From the NCBI GenBank assembly GCA_024698325.1, contig JAILRG010000075.1, positions 1 to 38,715 on the forward strand: a DNA stretch of 38,715 nucleotides, in the 5' to 3' direction. The translations under genes were made by a program, and so were the position numbers. Below are positions 15,189 to 22,122 of the stretch, in pieces. The notes beneath the pieces were generated by a model that had not been told where the DNA came from, did no database searches, and saw nothing but the letters and a program-made list of their open reading frames with translations. Source of the stretch: Treponema sp. (GTDB taxonomy: Bacteria > Spirochaetota > Spirochaetia > Treponematales > Treponemataceae). Position 1 is the first letter of the stretch. Each line of letters starts with the position of its first letter.

Positions 15189-16175
15189 TTAGTCCTTCAG
15201 GATTTTTGCAAATTCCTTGCAGATTGCAGGAATGAGTTTGTCGATGGTTCCGTCCGTGCTGAGTCCAGATGCGTTTTTATGGCCGCCACCTCCGAATTGC
15301 GCTGCAATGGCGCTTACATCAATGTCATTTTTTGAGCGGAGACCTGCTGTGCAGGAAAACTCAGTTTCCTGTCGTATGAATACGACTGCTTCTGTCTTGT
15401 CGACTGCAAGAAGTAAAGAGTAGAGCGCGTCGCTGTCCCTGCCTTCCTGTCCCCACTTTTTCGTGTCTTCCATTGTTTCGTAGGTAATGACAAGTCTGTT
15501 GTTGTAATACCGCTCTGCTCTCGAAAGCAGAACTCCCAGCAATTTTCGGGTGGAGTAGGGTTTTCCACCGGTCATCTCATCATATACTTCCCGAGGATTC
15601 ACTCCCGCATCGACCAGGCGGGCTGTTGCCCTGAATACTTCTGCGGAATCCGAGTTCAGGAAACGAAAATACCCGGTATCAGTTGCCATTCCAAAGAAAA
15701 TAAGCTGAGCGACTTCTTTAGTCAGGCTGCCGGCAACAGCTTCATACAGCTGCTGGACGATGCAGGCGCAGGCTGGTGCAGATGCGTCAATGATGCAGGT
15801 GTCTGTCACAGCTGCTGTCTTGTGGTGGTCGATGATGAATGTATCAAGCCCCTTCATTTCGGAACTAAGATCTCCGAGTCTTGATAATTCAGAGCAGTCG
15901 AGCATAATAAGCCCTGTCTGTTTTCGTTCTGGCTCGGAAAGAAAGGTAGGCGTTGTTGAAAATAACGATTCCCGCCGACGGATTTCCGGTCTTTTAAAGG
16001 GACCTGCATTTAAAAGCTCGTATTGGTGTCCTGTTTTTTTTAGCAGTTCTGCCATGCCAAGGCAGCTGAAAATGCAGTCGCCGTCCGGTTCTTTGTGACC
16101 AGCGATAAAGAAAAAACTGTGTGCTTGTAAAAAACTTTTGAATGCTGCTATTTCTTCTTCAGAAATAAGTTTCAT
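15189..16175 (-). CDS. DHH/DHHA1 phosphoesterase, NrnA-like oligoribonuclease / pAp phosphatase
   Basis: About 328 residues. The N-terminal DHH domain has IAGHKEPDGDCIFS (motif I, metal-binding DGD), LIMLDCSELSRLGDL (motif II) and FIIDHHKTA (motif III, the DHH). The C-terminal DHHA1 domain ends with AAQFGGGGHKNASG, the GGGH substrate loop. NrnA-type enzymes degrade nano-RNA and dephosphorylate pAp, replacing Orn in bacteria that lack it. The ATG at 16175 has GGAG 6 nt upstream; the ATG three bases earlier (16178) is too close to it. It is bracketed by a terminator on each side, so it is probably its own unit. Confidence 0.9.
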   Translation of the reverse strand: MKLISEEEIAAFKSFLQAHSFFFIAGHKEPDGDCIFSCLGMAELLKKTGHQYELLNAGPFKRPEIRRRESLFSTTPTFLSEPERKQTGLIMLDCSELSRLGDLSSEMKGLDTFIIDHHKTAAVTDTCIIDASAPACACIVQQLYEAVAGSLTKEVAQLIFFGMATDTGYFRFLNSDSAEVFRATARLVDAGVNPREVYDEMTGGKPYSTRKLLGVLLSRAERYYNNRLVITYETMEDTKKWGQEGRDSDALYSLLLAVDKTEAVVFIRQETEFSCTAGLRSKNDIDVSAIAAQFGGGGHKNASGLSTDGTIDKLIPAICKEFAKILKD

Positions 16176-16192
16176 CATGTACTCCAGAAAAG

Positions 16193-16225
16193 AAAAAATA
16201 AGGCCGTCGGTAAAACGACAGCCTT
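16193..16225 (-). terminator. Terminator after the small exported protein gene
   Basis: AAGGCCGTCG (16200-16209) pairs with CGACAGCCTT (16216-16225) with one mismatch. The minus strand continues into ATTTTTT. The plus strand also has TTTTT after the stem, so it could work both ways, but only the minus direction has a gene before it. Confidence 0.75.
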
Positions 16226-16261
16226 TTTGGGATGACAGAAATTATAATTCAGTCAGACAGA

Positions 16262-16696
16262 TTAGTACTCGACTTCGAGTGTGTCCTTATCTGCATCTTC
16301 TACCTGTCCCTGGGTTGAAATACCCCAGTACGGATCTGTGCGGTCGATGGGCATTGTAAGGACAACACGTTCAAATGCGCCTTCTTTTGAAATAAGCGTC
16401 ATGTAAGGCTCCATACCTCTCGGAAGAGCACGGAAGTTCAATTTTCTCGGCAATTCTGAATACCAGCGTTTCGGAATTGAAACCATGCCGACGTCGCGGT
16501 GACCTTTGCGATATTCAACTACATATGCATTCTTGTAGTCAAATACTTTATACACCTGCACATTCCGGTAAGTAACAGCGGATTCGATAAACTCTCTTGT
16601 GTATACTTTATCCGGCTGACTGGAATTCTCCGCTGAAACCTGTACGGTAACTGCTGCCAATGCCACTACTACAGCAAGAAAAAGCTTCTTCATCAT
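16262..16696 (-). CDS. Small exported protein of unknown function
   Basis: 144 residues with a clear signal peptide: MMKKLFLAVVVALAAVTVQ, cleavage predicted after VSA (about residue 22). The mature part is basic in the middle (VVEYRKGHRDVGMVSIPKRW) and acidic at the end (EDADKDTLEVEY), with no cysteine after the signal, so it is periplasmic or secreted rather than a lipoprotein. I do not recognise a family. AAGGAG lies about 9 nt upstream. It follows the ornithine carbamoyltransferase gene by 36 bp, apparently on the same transcript, without an obvious functional link. Confidence 0.82.
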   Translation of the reverse strand: MMKKLFLAVVVALAAVTVQVSAENSSQPDKVYTREFIESAVTYRNVQVYKVFDYKNAYVVEYRKGHRDVGMVSIPKRWYSELPRKLNFRALPRGMEPYMTLISKEGAFERVVLTMPIDRTDPYWGISTQGQVEDADKDTLEVEY

Positions 16697-16732
16697 TTTG
16701 TCTATCTCCTTTGTAAAGCCTTTGAAAAGTCC

Positions 16733-17686
16733 TTAAATTAGGGCGAGCATAATTGCTTTTATCGTATGCTTGCGGTTTTCGGCTTCGTCCCACACTTTAC
16801 TTGCAGGGCTTTCAAAAACCTCTTCGGTAACTTCCTGACCAAGGACAGCCGGCAGACAGTGCATAAAAATCGTACTGCTCTTACCTGTCGCCTCCATCAG
16901 CTTTTTGTTTACCTGATATGGTGAAAGCAACTTTGTGCGTTCTTCCTTAAGTGATTCTTCACCCATGGAAACCCAGACATCAGTATAAAGGCAATCAGCG
17001 CCTTTTACAACTGCTAAATCATCAGAAATTGTAATTTTTGAGCCACTTTCTTTGGCAAAAGGCGCACAAATCTTCTGTATGTCCTCGGGAGGGAAGAGCG
17101 CTTTAGGACTGACGATGGTAAAATCAATTCCAAGCTTTGCGGAGATGAGCATTAATGAGCGGGCTACGTTGTTGCGTCCGTCACCGCAGAATGCAAGGTG
17201 CAGACCTTTTAACGTGCCGAAGTTTTCTTTTAGCGTCATAATGTCAGCAAGTGCCTGCGTTGGGTGAAAGTCATCGGTCAGACCATTGATGACCGGAACG
17301 CCGGAATAGTCGGCAAGTTGCTTTACGTGATCCTGCTTAAAACCGCGGAATTCAATTGCGCTGAACATACGGCCAAGGACGCGGGCTGTATCTTTTACGC
17401 TTTCTTTACCCCCAAGCTGAATGTCGGCGGTAGACATGAATACAGGGTGCCCGCCTTCTTCGCCGAATGCAGTTTCGAAAGAGGAACGGGTACGGGTTGA
17501 GCGTTTTTCAAAAATCAAGGCAATGGTTTTTCCCAAGAAGCGCTGGTGGACTTCTCCTGCATGAGCCTGTTTTTTTACAAGGAAGGCATAATCAAGAATC
17601 TGCAGGATTTCTTCGGGTGTGTAGTCAACCCATGACAGCAACGAACGGCCCTTAAATGGCGAATCAAATCTTTCTGCTTCAATCAT
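16733..17686 (-). CDS. argF: Ornithine carbamoyltransferase
   Basis: 317 residues. The carbamoyl-phosphate motif STRTRSSFE (about residues 62-70), HPTQALADIMTL and the ornithine-site HCLPA near the C-terminus are all intact, which separates it from aspartate carbamoyltransferase. It interconverts ornithine plus carbamoyl phosphate with citrulline plus phosphate. No other arginine genes are nearby, so a catabolic (arginine deiminase pathway) or biosynthetic role cannot be decided here; arcB would be the symbol in the first case. No Shine-Dalgarno precedes the ATG, and the promoter lies so close that the mRNA should be leaderless. Confidence 0.93.
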   Translation of the reverse strand: MIEAERFDSPFKGRSLLSWVDYTPEEILQILDYAFLVKKQAHAGEVHQRFLGKTIALIFEKRSTRTRSSFETAFGEEGGHPVFMSTADIQLGGKESVKDTARVLGRMFSAIEFRGFKQDHVKQLADYSGVPVINGLTDDFHPTQALADIMTLKENFGTLKGLHLAFCGDGRNNVARSLMLISAKLGIDFTIVSPKALFPPEDIQKICAPFAKESGSKITISDDLAVVKGADCLYTDVWVSMGEESLKEERTKLLSPYQVNKKLMEATGKSSTIFMHCLPAVLGQEVTEEVFESPASKVWDEAENRKHTIKAIMLALI

Positions 17687-17691
17687 ACGGT

Positions 17692-17720
17692 ATTTTACAG
17701 CTTGTGTAAAAAATGGTCAA
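17692..17720 (-). promoter_or_regulatory. Sigma-70 promoter of the ornithine carbamoyltransferase gene (leaderless)
   Basis: Minus strand: TTGACC (17715-17720), 17-bp spacer, TAAAAT (17692-17697). Only 5 bp separate the -10 element from the ATG at 17686, so transcription should begin at or within a base or two of the start codon. Confidence 0.65.
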
Positions 17721-17810
17721 TTCATTCTGACTAAAGTTTCTGCAGAATATATACAACGGTATCTGTTTTTAGGGGAGGCTGGAGAGAAAAATACCTGAAA
17801 GGCTGGAAAA

Positions 17811-17839
17811 TAAAAAAAACCGCCTTATAAAAGGCGGTT
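17811..17839 (-). terminator. Terminator of the tRNA-Met gene
   Basis: A perfect 9-bp stem AACCGCCTT/AAGGCGGTT (17818-17826 with 17831-17839) with a 4-nt loop is followed on the minus strand by a run of eight T (17812-17819). It begins 2 bp past the tRNA 3' end. Confidence 0.9.
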
Positions 17840-17841
17840 AG

Positions 17842-17914
17842 TAGGGGCAATAGGATTTGAACCTATGACATACGGAATATGAGTCCGGTGTTCTACCAGC
17901 TGGACTATGCCCCC
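17842..17914 (-). tRNA. tRNA with CAT anticodon (elongator Met, or Ile2)
   Basis: Cloverleaf on the minus strand: acceptor GGGGGCA/TGCCCCT with a terminal G-U pair, anticodon stem CGGA/TCCG around loop CTCATAT, T-loop GGTTCAAATCC, discriminator A. It is not an initiator: the anticodon stem lacks three G-C pairs and position 1 is paired. CAT anticodons also occur in tRNA-Ile2 after lysidine modification, and sequence alone does not exclude that. It is a single-gene transcript with its own promoter and terminator. Confidence 0.88.
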
Positions 17915-17927
17915 AAGTGATGTGGCT

Positions 17928-17956
17928 ACTATATCAGTCGGTTCATTTTATGTCAA
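17928..17956 (-). promoter_or_regulatory. Sigma-70 promoter of the CAT-anticodon tRNA
   Basis: Minus strand: perfect TTGACA (17951-17956), 17-bp spacer, TATAGT (17928-17933), with the tRNA starting 13 bp downstream. Confidence 0.85.
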
Positions 17957-17977
17957 GCGTAAGTTGTGTACTTTATC

Positions 17978-18006
17978 AAAAAAAATGAAAAAAAACTCAT
18001 TTTTTT
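17978..18006 (-). terminator. Probable AT-rich terminator after nrdG
   Basis: An A/T-rich stem (17980-17988 with 17997-18006, containing TGA/TCA) is followed on the minus strand by a run of eight T. It lies directly after the nrdG stop codon. The stem is weak in GC, so confidence is moderate. Confidence 0.5.
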
Positions 18007-18008
18007 AG

Positions 18009-18752
18009 TTAGCGCAGTGCAGCTCCCGGAACAAGGGCTTTTGCATGAGAAATAAGCGCTTGAACTTCCGTTTCTGTGTATGGCGTTATGTCGTTGTATG
18101 ACGGGTTCAGGCAGTTTTCGTTTCGAAATTGTGCGAACTGCCAGGTTGCATCCGGTGGAAGAATGGCTGCGATTGCTTCAATATCAGTATTCTGTACCAA
18201 CGGGGGAACGAGGACTGTCCTCCATTCACGGCAGTTTGTGCTGTAGTGTTCTGCTATAAGCGCTATTGTTTTATTGAGGAGATGCGGATAATCAAGCCGG
18301 GGACTTCCGCCGATAAGTTCACCATACCTTTCCGGGCTGGTTTTTATGTCCATGGCGATAAAATCCGGCGTTGTTTCTGCTGAAGAAAGCAACGCTTCGA
18401 GTTTGTCCGGAAGCGTTCCGTTTGTGTCGAGCTTTACATGATATCCGAGTTTTTTCGCTGCTTTGATAAGGTCTTTTGTCGCCGGATGAAGCAGGGCTTC
18501 TCCTCCGCTGACGACAAAGCCTGACAGCACATTCTTGCGTTTTTCAAGGTGTGCGATGACTTCTTGAGCTGTTACAAGATTTTCAGGAGGCTCCTGATTG
18601 AAAACTAGTGCACGATTGTAACAATACGGGCATCGAAGATTACATCCGACTAGAAACAGAGAGCAGGCGACCCTGCCGGGATAATCGACAAGGGTCGTCT
18701 TTATGAGCGCACCGACGTGCGTGTCTTCAGAAATGTGCATATGCTTGCTCAT
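18009..18752 (-). CDS. nrdG: Anaerobic ribonucleoside-triphosphate reductase activating protein (radical SAM)
   Basis: A radical-SAM activase. CNLRCPYC supplies the CxxxCxxC cluster ligands, preceded by TTLVDYPGRVACSLFLVG, and followed by GFVVSGGEALL and HVKLDTNGTLP. It generates the glycyl radical of NrdD using S-adenosylmethionine and electrons. The form with TTLVDYPG and about 240 residues is the longer NrdG type common in anaerobes. The frame is open to a GTG at 18776, but that lies inside a hairpin loop; ATG at 18752 or 18740 is more likely, and none has a strong Shine-Dalgarno. It is downstream of nrdD and the radical-loop/redoxin gene, after a terminator-like hairpin. Confidence 0.92.
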   Translation of the reverse strand: MSKHMHISEDTHVGALIKTTLVDYPGRVACSLFLVGCNLRCPYCYNRALVFNQEPPENLVTAQEVIAHLEKRKNVLSGFVVSGGEALLHPATKDLIKAAKKLGYHVKLDTNGTLPDKLEALLSSAETTPDFIAMDIKTSPERYGELIGGSPRLDYPHLLNKTIALIAEHYSTNCREWRTVLVPPLVQNTDIEAIAAILPPDATWQFAQFRNENCLNPSYNDITPYTETEVQALISHAKALVPGAALR

Positions 18753-18758
18753 GCCGCA

Positions 18759-18787
18759 TCGGAAATGGTGCAACACATCATTTCCGA
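18759..18787 (-). other. Hairpin immediately upstream of nrdG
   Basis: TCGGAAATG (18759-18767) pairs with CATTTCCGA (18779-18787), 9 bp with an 11-nt loop. It falls between the terminator at 18790-18818 and the likely nrdG start, spaced by two bases. It could affect nrdG initiation or anti-termination; this is inference. Confidence 0.5.
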
Positions 18788-18789
18788 CA

Positions 18790-18818
18790 GCATAAAAACG
18801 GCTCTGCCGTTTTTATGC
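18790..18818 (-). terminator. Terminator-like hairpin between the redoxin gene and nrdG
   Basis: GCATAAAAACGGC (18790-18802) pairs perfectly with GCCGTTTTTATGC (18806-18818) around a 3-nt loop. The inner ACGGC/GCCGT stem followed by TTTTT is a typical symmetric intrinsic terminator. It overlaps the stop codon of the upstream gene, so nrdG expression probably depends on partial read-through. Confidence 0.7.
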
Positions 18819-19352
18819 GACAACAGCCTGCGGCTGCAGTATTGCTTTTAACTCATCGACATTGTGTGCTCTGGAGATTTCGGCATTGTCTGCTCCATAG
18901 AATATGACGGTTGGCGCTGCAAATACACCTTTACGGGCTGCCTGCAGCAGACCTTCCTCTGAGTCAACGTCAATCTGAATGCCGGGAAGTGCAACTTCTT
19001 CCATGTACGCTTTAACAGGCGGGCAATTCGGGCAGGTGCCGCGAAGGAAGAATTCGTAGTGCATGCCGCTTGTGTTTTCAGATGCAGCTTCTGCTTCCAT
19101 GGCAAGAACCTGGGGTGCAGGCTGAACGTCATTGGTGACTGTCTGAGAAGCGGCGCTTTGCGTCTGCTCGCCGTTATAGACAAACAGTTTGCGGTGATTA
19201 AACTCATTGCGCTTACCTTTGTTCCAGTTGCGCACTGCACGATAATAGCCGACGATGCGCGCATACACCTCTGTGGTAGAGCCGTGCACATCTTTCAGAG
19301 CTTCTTTTGTTGCTGCGATTTCCGCATCCAATGCTGCCAATGTCTTTGCCAT
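18813..19352 (-). CDS. Separate NrdD glycyl-radical segment fused to a thioredoxin-fold redoxin
   Basis: 179 residues in two parts. Residues 27-55 (TEVYARIVGYYRAVRNWNKG, then KRNEF) match the C-terminal radical loop of class III reductases, with R-I-V-G-Y placing the radical glycine at residue 35. Residues 97-175 are a thioredoxin-fold domain with active-site CPNC (107-110) and a cis-proline loop AAPTVIF (145-151), like glutaredoxin or NrdH. A flexible linker (60-95) joins them. The adjacent NrdD chain ends before this loop, so the two gene products should form one enzyme. It has its own GGGAGGA and ATG, 22 bp after the nrdD stop, so this is a real split and not a frameshift. Family knowledge: some NrdDs use thioredoxin-like proteins as reductant. 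Confidence 0.85.
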   Translation of the reverse strand: MAKTLAALDAEIAATKEALKDVHGSTTEVYARIVGYYRAVRNWNKGKRNEFNHRKLFVYNGEQTQSAASQTVTNDVQPAPQVLAMEAEAASENTSGMHYEFFLRGTCPNCPPVKAYMEEVALPGIQIDVDSEEGLLQAARKGVFAAPTVIFYGADNAEISRAHNVDELKAILQPQAVVA

Positions 19353-19374
19353 ATATATCCTCCCTTTTTGTATC

Positions 19375-21507
19375 TTACGCTGTTACGCCGGCAGCAACAA
19401 GTGCTGCGCGTTCTTTTTCCAGTTTTTTAAGCTTTAACTGCAATTCCTGTTCCCGCTCAGCCTTGCACTTCGGACATTCAAACTGCTGGCCTGAAAGATA
19501 GCCGTGAACCGGACATATTGAATAAGTGGGGCTTATCGTCAGGTACGGAATGCGGTAATTTGACATGATGGCCTTTACGAGGTCACGGCATGCCTTCCAG
19601 TCCTTAATCTGCTCACCCATGAATGTGTGAAACACGGTACCGCCTGTGTACTTTGTCTGCAGCGCTTCCTGATGGTCGAGCGCTTCAAATACATCGCTGG
19701 TGTAATCAACCGGAAGCTGTGAGCTGTTGGTGTAGTACGGTTCGTCCCCGCCGCTTGTGATGATGTCAGGATAATTTTCTTTATCGTGACGGGCAAGGCG
19801 GTAGCTGGTGCTTTCTGCAGGCGTCGCTTCAAGGTTGAAAAGTTCGCCTGTGGCTTCCTGATAGTCCTGCATGCGGCTTCTCATGTGATCAAGGACGGCG
19901 CATGCGAAGGCTTTGCCTTTCGGGTGTACGATGTCAACACCAAGGAAGTTCAGGCAGCATTCATTCATGCCGCAAAGACCGATGGTGTTAAAGTGATTGT
20001 TCAGGGTTTTTAAGTAGCGGCGGGTGTAGGGGAACAGGCCTCCGTCTAAAAGCCGCTGAATGACCTTGCGCTTGGCTGAGAGGCTCTGTTTTGCAAGATC
20101 CATCAGATAGTCAAGGCGTGCGTAGAACTGCTCTTCGGTTTTTGCAAGGTAGCCGATTTGCGGCAGGTTGATTGTAACGACGCCAAGGCTTCCGGTAAAC
20201 TCGTCGCTTCCGAATAAGCCTCCGCCACGCTTACGCAGCTCCCGCTTGTCAAGACGCAGGCGACAGCACATGCTGCGTACGTCTGACGGGTCGAGGTCTG
20301 AATTGATGAAGTTCTGGAAGTAGGGCGTTCCGTACTGGCTTGTCATCTCAAAAAGCAGCTGTGCGTTTTCGCTGTTCCAGTCAAAGTCACGGGTGATATT
20401 GTAGGTCGGAATCGGGTAGCCGAAACCGCGCCCGTCTGCGTCACCTTCGAGCATCAGCTGGATAAAGAGCTTGTTGATTAAGTCCATCTCTTTCTGACAT
20501 TCGCCATAGGTAAAATCCTGCTCGCGGCCGCCGACAATGGCTTTTTTGTTGCGCAAGTCTGCGGGACATGTCCAGTCAAGCGTGATGTTTGTAAACGGAG
20601 CCTGGCTTCCCCAGCGGCTGGGGGTGTTTACGCCGAAAATGTAGCTCTGCAGGCACTGGCGGACTTCTTTTTCGGTCAGGTTGTCAACCTTTACGAACGG
20701 AGCGAGGTATGTGTCGAATGAGCTGAATGCCTGAGCGCCCGCCCATTCATTTTGCATGATGCCTAAGAAGTTTACAATCTGGTTTACCAGCGTAGAAAGG
20801 TGGCTTGCAGGCTTGCTCTTGATTTTGTCGGTAACGCCGCCTAAGCCCTCCTGAATAAGCTGTCGGAGCGACCAGCCTGCGCAATAGCCAGAAAACATGG
20901 ACAGGTCGTGAATGTGAAACGCCGCTGTTTTGTGCGCCTCTGCAATTTCTTTTGAGTAGATGTTCTTGAGCCAGTAATTTGCGGTGATGGTGCCGCTGTT
21001 GTGCAGAATAAGACCGCCAAGCGAGAAATTGACATTTGCGTTTTCGTTAACGCGCCAGTCTGTCTGCGCAAGGTAGCCGTCCATTGTCTTATTGATGTCG
21101 AGCATGAGCGTTTTTGAATTACGCAGCGCTTCGTGCTGTGCGCGGTAAATGATGTACGCTTTTGCAATTTCGACTTCTTTTGCCTCGATGAGTGCGGTTT
21201 CAACAACATCCTGAATCTCTTCGATTGCAGGAATTGAATGGGCGCGGCGGCCTGCCATAAGAAGGCGCAGGTGTTCTTCGACGCTGTCGGTAAGCTGCTG
21301 AGCCTTGTCTGGATTTGCCCGCTTTTCAACAGCTTCGATTGCTTTTCCGATGGCCCCTTCAATCTTGTTCCGGTCATATGCTTCCAGATGACCGTCCCGT
21401 TTTACCACCTGCTTGATGAATGACTTTGTTTCTTCATCATCATTTGTGCCTAAAAAACTACGCCACTCGGGAAATACCGACTGACCGGATTGTTCTGCTG
21501 CACTCAC
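19375..21507 (-). CDS. nrdD: Anaerobic ribonucleoside-triphosphate reductase large chain, without its glycyl-radical loop
   Basis: 710 residues. An ATP-cone lies at about 28-115 (KQVVKRDGHLEAYDRNKIEG). The catalytic barrel follows with HDLSMFSGYCAGWSLRQLIQ, the finger-loop NTIGLCGMNECCLNFLG, and SPTYSICPVHGYLSGQQFEC-type zinc site (C665, H668, C678, C681). After the zinc site the chain runs into a charged helix and stops at 710 without the RVxGY loop of ordinary NrdD; that loop is in the next gene. It reduces NTPs to dNTPs without oxygen. The start is GTG, overlapping the nrdR stop (GTGA), with GGAG upstream. Confidence 0.94.
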   Translation of the reverse strand: MSAAEQSGQSVFPEWRSFLGTNDDEETKSFIKQVVKRDGHLEAYDRNKIEGAIGKAIEAVEKRANPDKAQQLTDSVEEHLRLLMAGRRAHSIPAIEEIQDVVETALIEAKEVEIAKAYIIYRAQHEALRNSKTLMLDINKTMDGYLAQTDWRVNENANVNFSLGGLILHNSGTITANYWLKNIYSKEIAEAHKTAAFHIHDLSMFSGYCAGWSLRQLIQEGLGGVTDKIKSKPASHLSTLVNQIVNFLGIMQNEWAGAQAFSSFDTYLAPFVKVDNLTEKEVRQCLQSYIFGVNTPSRWGSQAPFTNITLDWTCPADLRNKKAIVGGREQDFTYGECQKEMDLINKLFIQLMLEGDADGRGFGYPIPTYNITRDFDWNSENAQLLFEMTSQYGTPYFQNFINSDLDPSDVRSMCCRLRLDKRELRKRGGGLFGSDEFTGSLGVVTINLPQIGYLAKTEEQFYARLDYLMDLAKQSLSAKRKVIQRLLDGGLFPYTRRYLKTLNNHFNTIGLCGMNECCLNFLGVDIVHPKGKAFACAVLDHMRSRMQDYQEATGELFNLEATPAESTSYRLARHDKENYPDIITSGGDEPYYTNSSQLPVDYTSDVFEALDHQEALQTKYTGGTVFHTFMGEQIKDWKACRDLVKAIMSNYRIPYLTISPTYSICPVHGYLSGQQFECPKCKAEREQELQLKLKKLEKERAALVAAGVTA

Positions 21508-21977
21508 TTTTTCTCTCCTTTATCAGCTCCCAGGCTGTTTACTTCATTTATAAACTCGTCTAAGTTCTCAAAGTGTTTGTAGACAGATGCAAATCGGATG
21601 TACGCAACTTTATCTACGTCAAAAAGCCGTTTCAGAACCAGTTCTCCCAGCTCTGCCGTTGAGATTTCCCGCGAGGTTTTTCCCACCATAACGGCCTGAT
21701 CTTCAATTTCGTTTACGATGTTTTCCAGCATGGTTGAGGCGACCGGACGTTTTTCAAGAGCGCGGTCGATTCCTTTTTCAAGCTTTTGCCGGTCAAAGGG
21801 CTGCCGCCTTCCATCCCGTTTTACTACCATCAGCGGCTTTTCCTCAACACGCTCGTAGCTTGTAAAACGATATCCGCATGAAATGCATTCCCGGCGGCGC
21901 CGTATGGATTCCCCATTTGCCATGGTCCGTGATTCTATGACTTTATCTTCCATGCTTCCACAGTAAGGACAGCGCAT
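21504..21977 (-). CDS. nrdR: Transcriptional repressor NrdR
   Basis: 157 residues. An N-terminal zinc ribbon (MRCPYCGSMEDKVIESR, then RRRRECISCGYRFTSYE) supplies the four cysteines and the DNA-binding arginines; an ATP-cone follows (VVKRDGRRQPFDRQKLEKGI to about residue 135). NrdR senses ATP/dATP and represses ribonucleotide reductase operons. It overlaps nrdD by 4 bp as first gene of the operon, so it likely controls its own transcription. A partial NrdR-box-like sequence lies in the promoter spacer upstream. Confidence 0.95.
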   Translation of the reverse strand: MRCPYCGSMEDKVIESRTMANGESIRRRRECISCGYRFTSYERVEEKPLMVVKRDGRRQPFDRQKLEKGIDRALEKRPVASTMLENIVNEIEDQAVMVGKTSREISTAELGELVLKRLFDVDKVAYIRFASVYKHFENLDEFINEVNSLGADKGEKK

Positions 21978-22021
21978 TTGTTTTGTTACCCCAAATTTAG
22001 CGTTTTTTGTGTAATGATTTA

Positions 22022-22050
22022 ATCATATACCACTAGATATGAACTGACAA
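22022..22050 (-). promoter_or_regulatory. Promoter of the nrdR-nrdD operon with a partial NrdR-box
   Basis: Minus strand: TTGTCA (22045-22050), 17-bp spacer, TATGAT (22022-22027). Within the spacer ATATCTAGTG matches the right half of the known NrdR box (ACACwATATmTwGTGT), but the left half is poor, and the second box expected about three helical turns away is not convincing. The promoter is well supported; the operator is only suggestive. Confidence 0.6.
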
Positions 22051-22081
22051 GTGAATTTTCAAAAAAAATATTGAATTTACA

Positions 22082-22110
22082 TTGTAAAAGCATCTGCCGA
22101 CAGGTATACT
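22082..22110 (+). promoter_or_regulatory. Probable promoter of the heparinase-like gene
   Basis: TTGTAA (22082-22087), 17-bp spacer, TATACT (22105-22110). The -10 ends 12 bp before the ATG at 22123, so the leader would be only about six bases. The -35 matches consensus at four of six positions. Confidence 0.5.
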
Positions 22111-22122
22111 CACAGGCATAAT

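Noticed and set aside
17728..17760. A TAAAGTTT element on the plus strand as a sigma-28 promoter
   Set aside because: No GCCGATAA-like -10 follows and there is no plus-strand gene downstream.
19352..19375. Frameshift explanation for the split nrdD
   Set aside because: A stop codon, a GGGAGGA ribosome site and an ATG lie in order between the ORFs, and the downstream ORF has its own extra redoxin domain, so a single indel would not explain it.
22000..22040. A second NrdR box downstream of the first half-box
   Set aside because: ACACAAAAAA near 22000 matches only the first five positions and the spacing is about 33 bp rather than 31-32; too weak to annotate.
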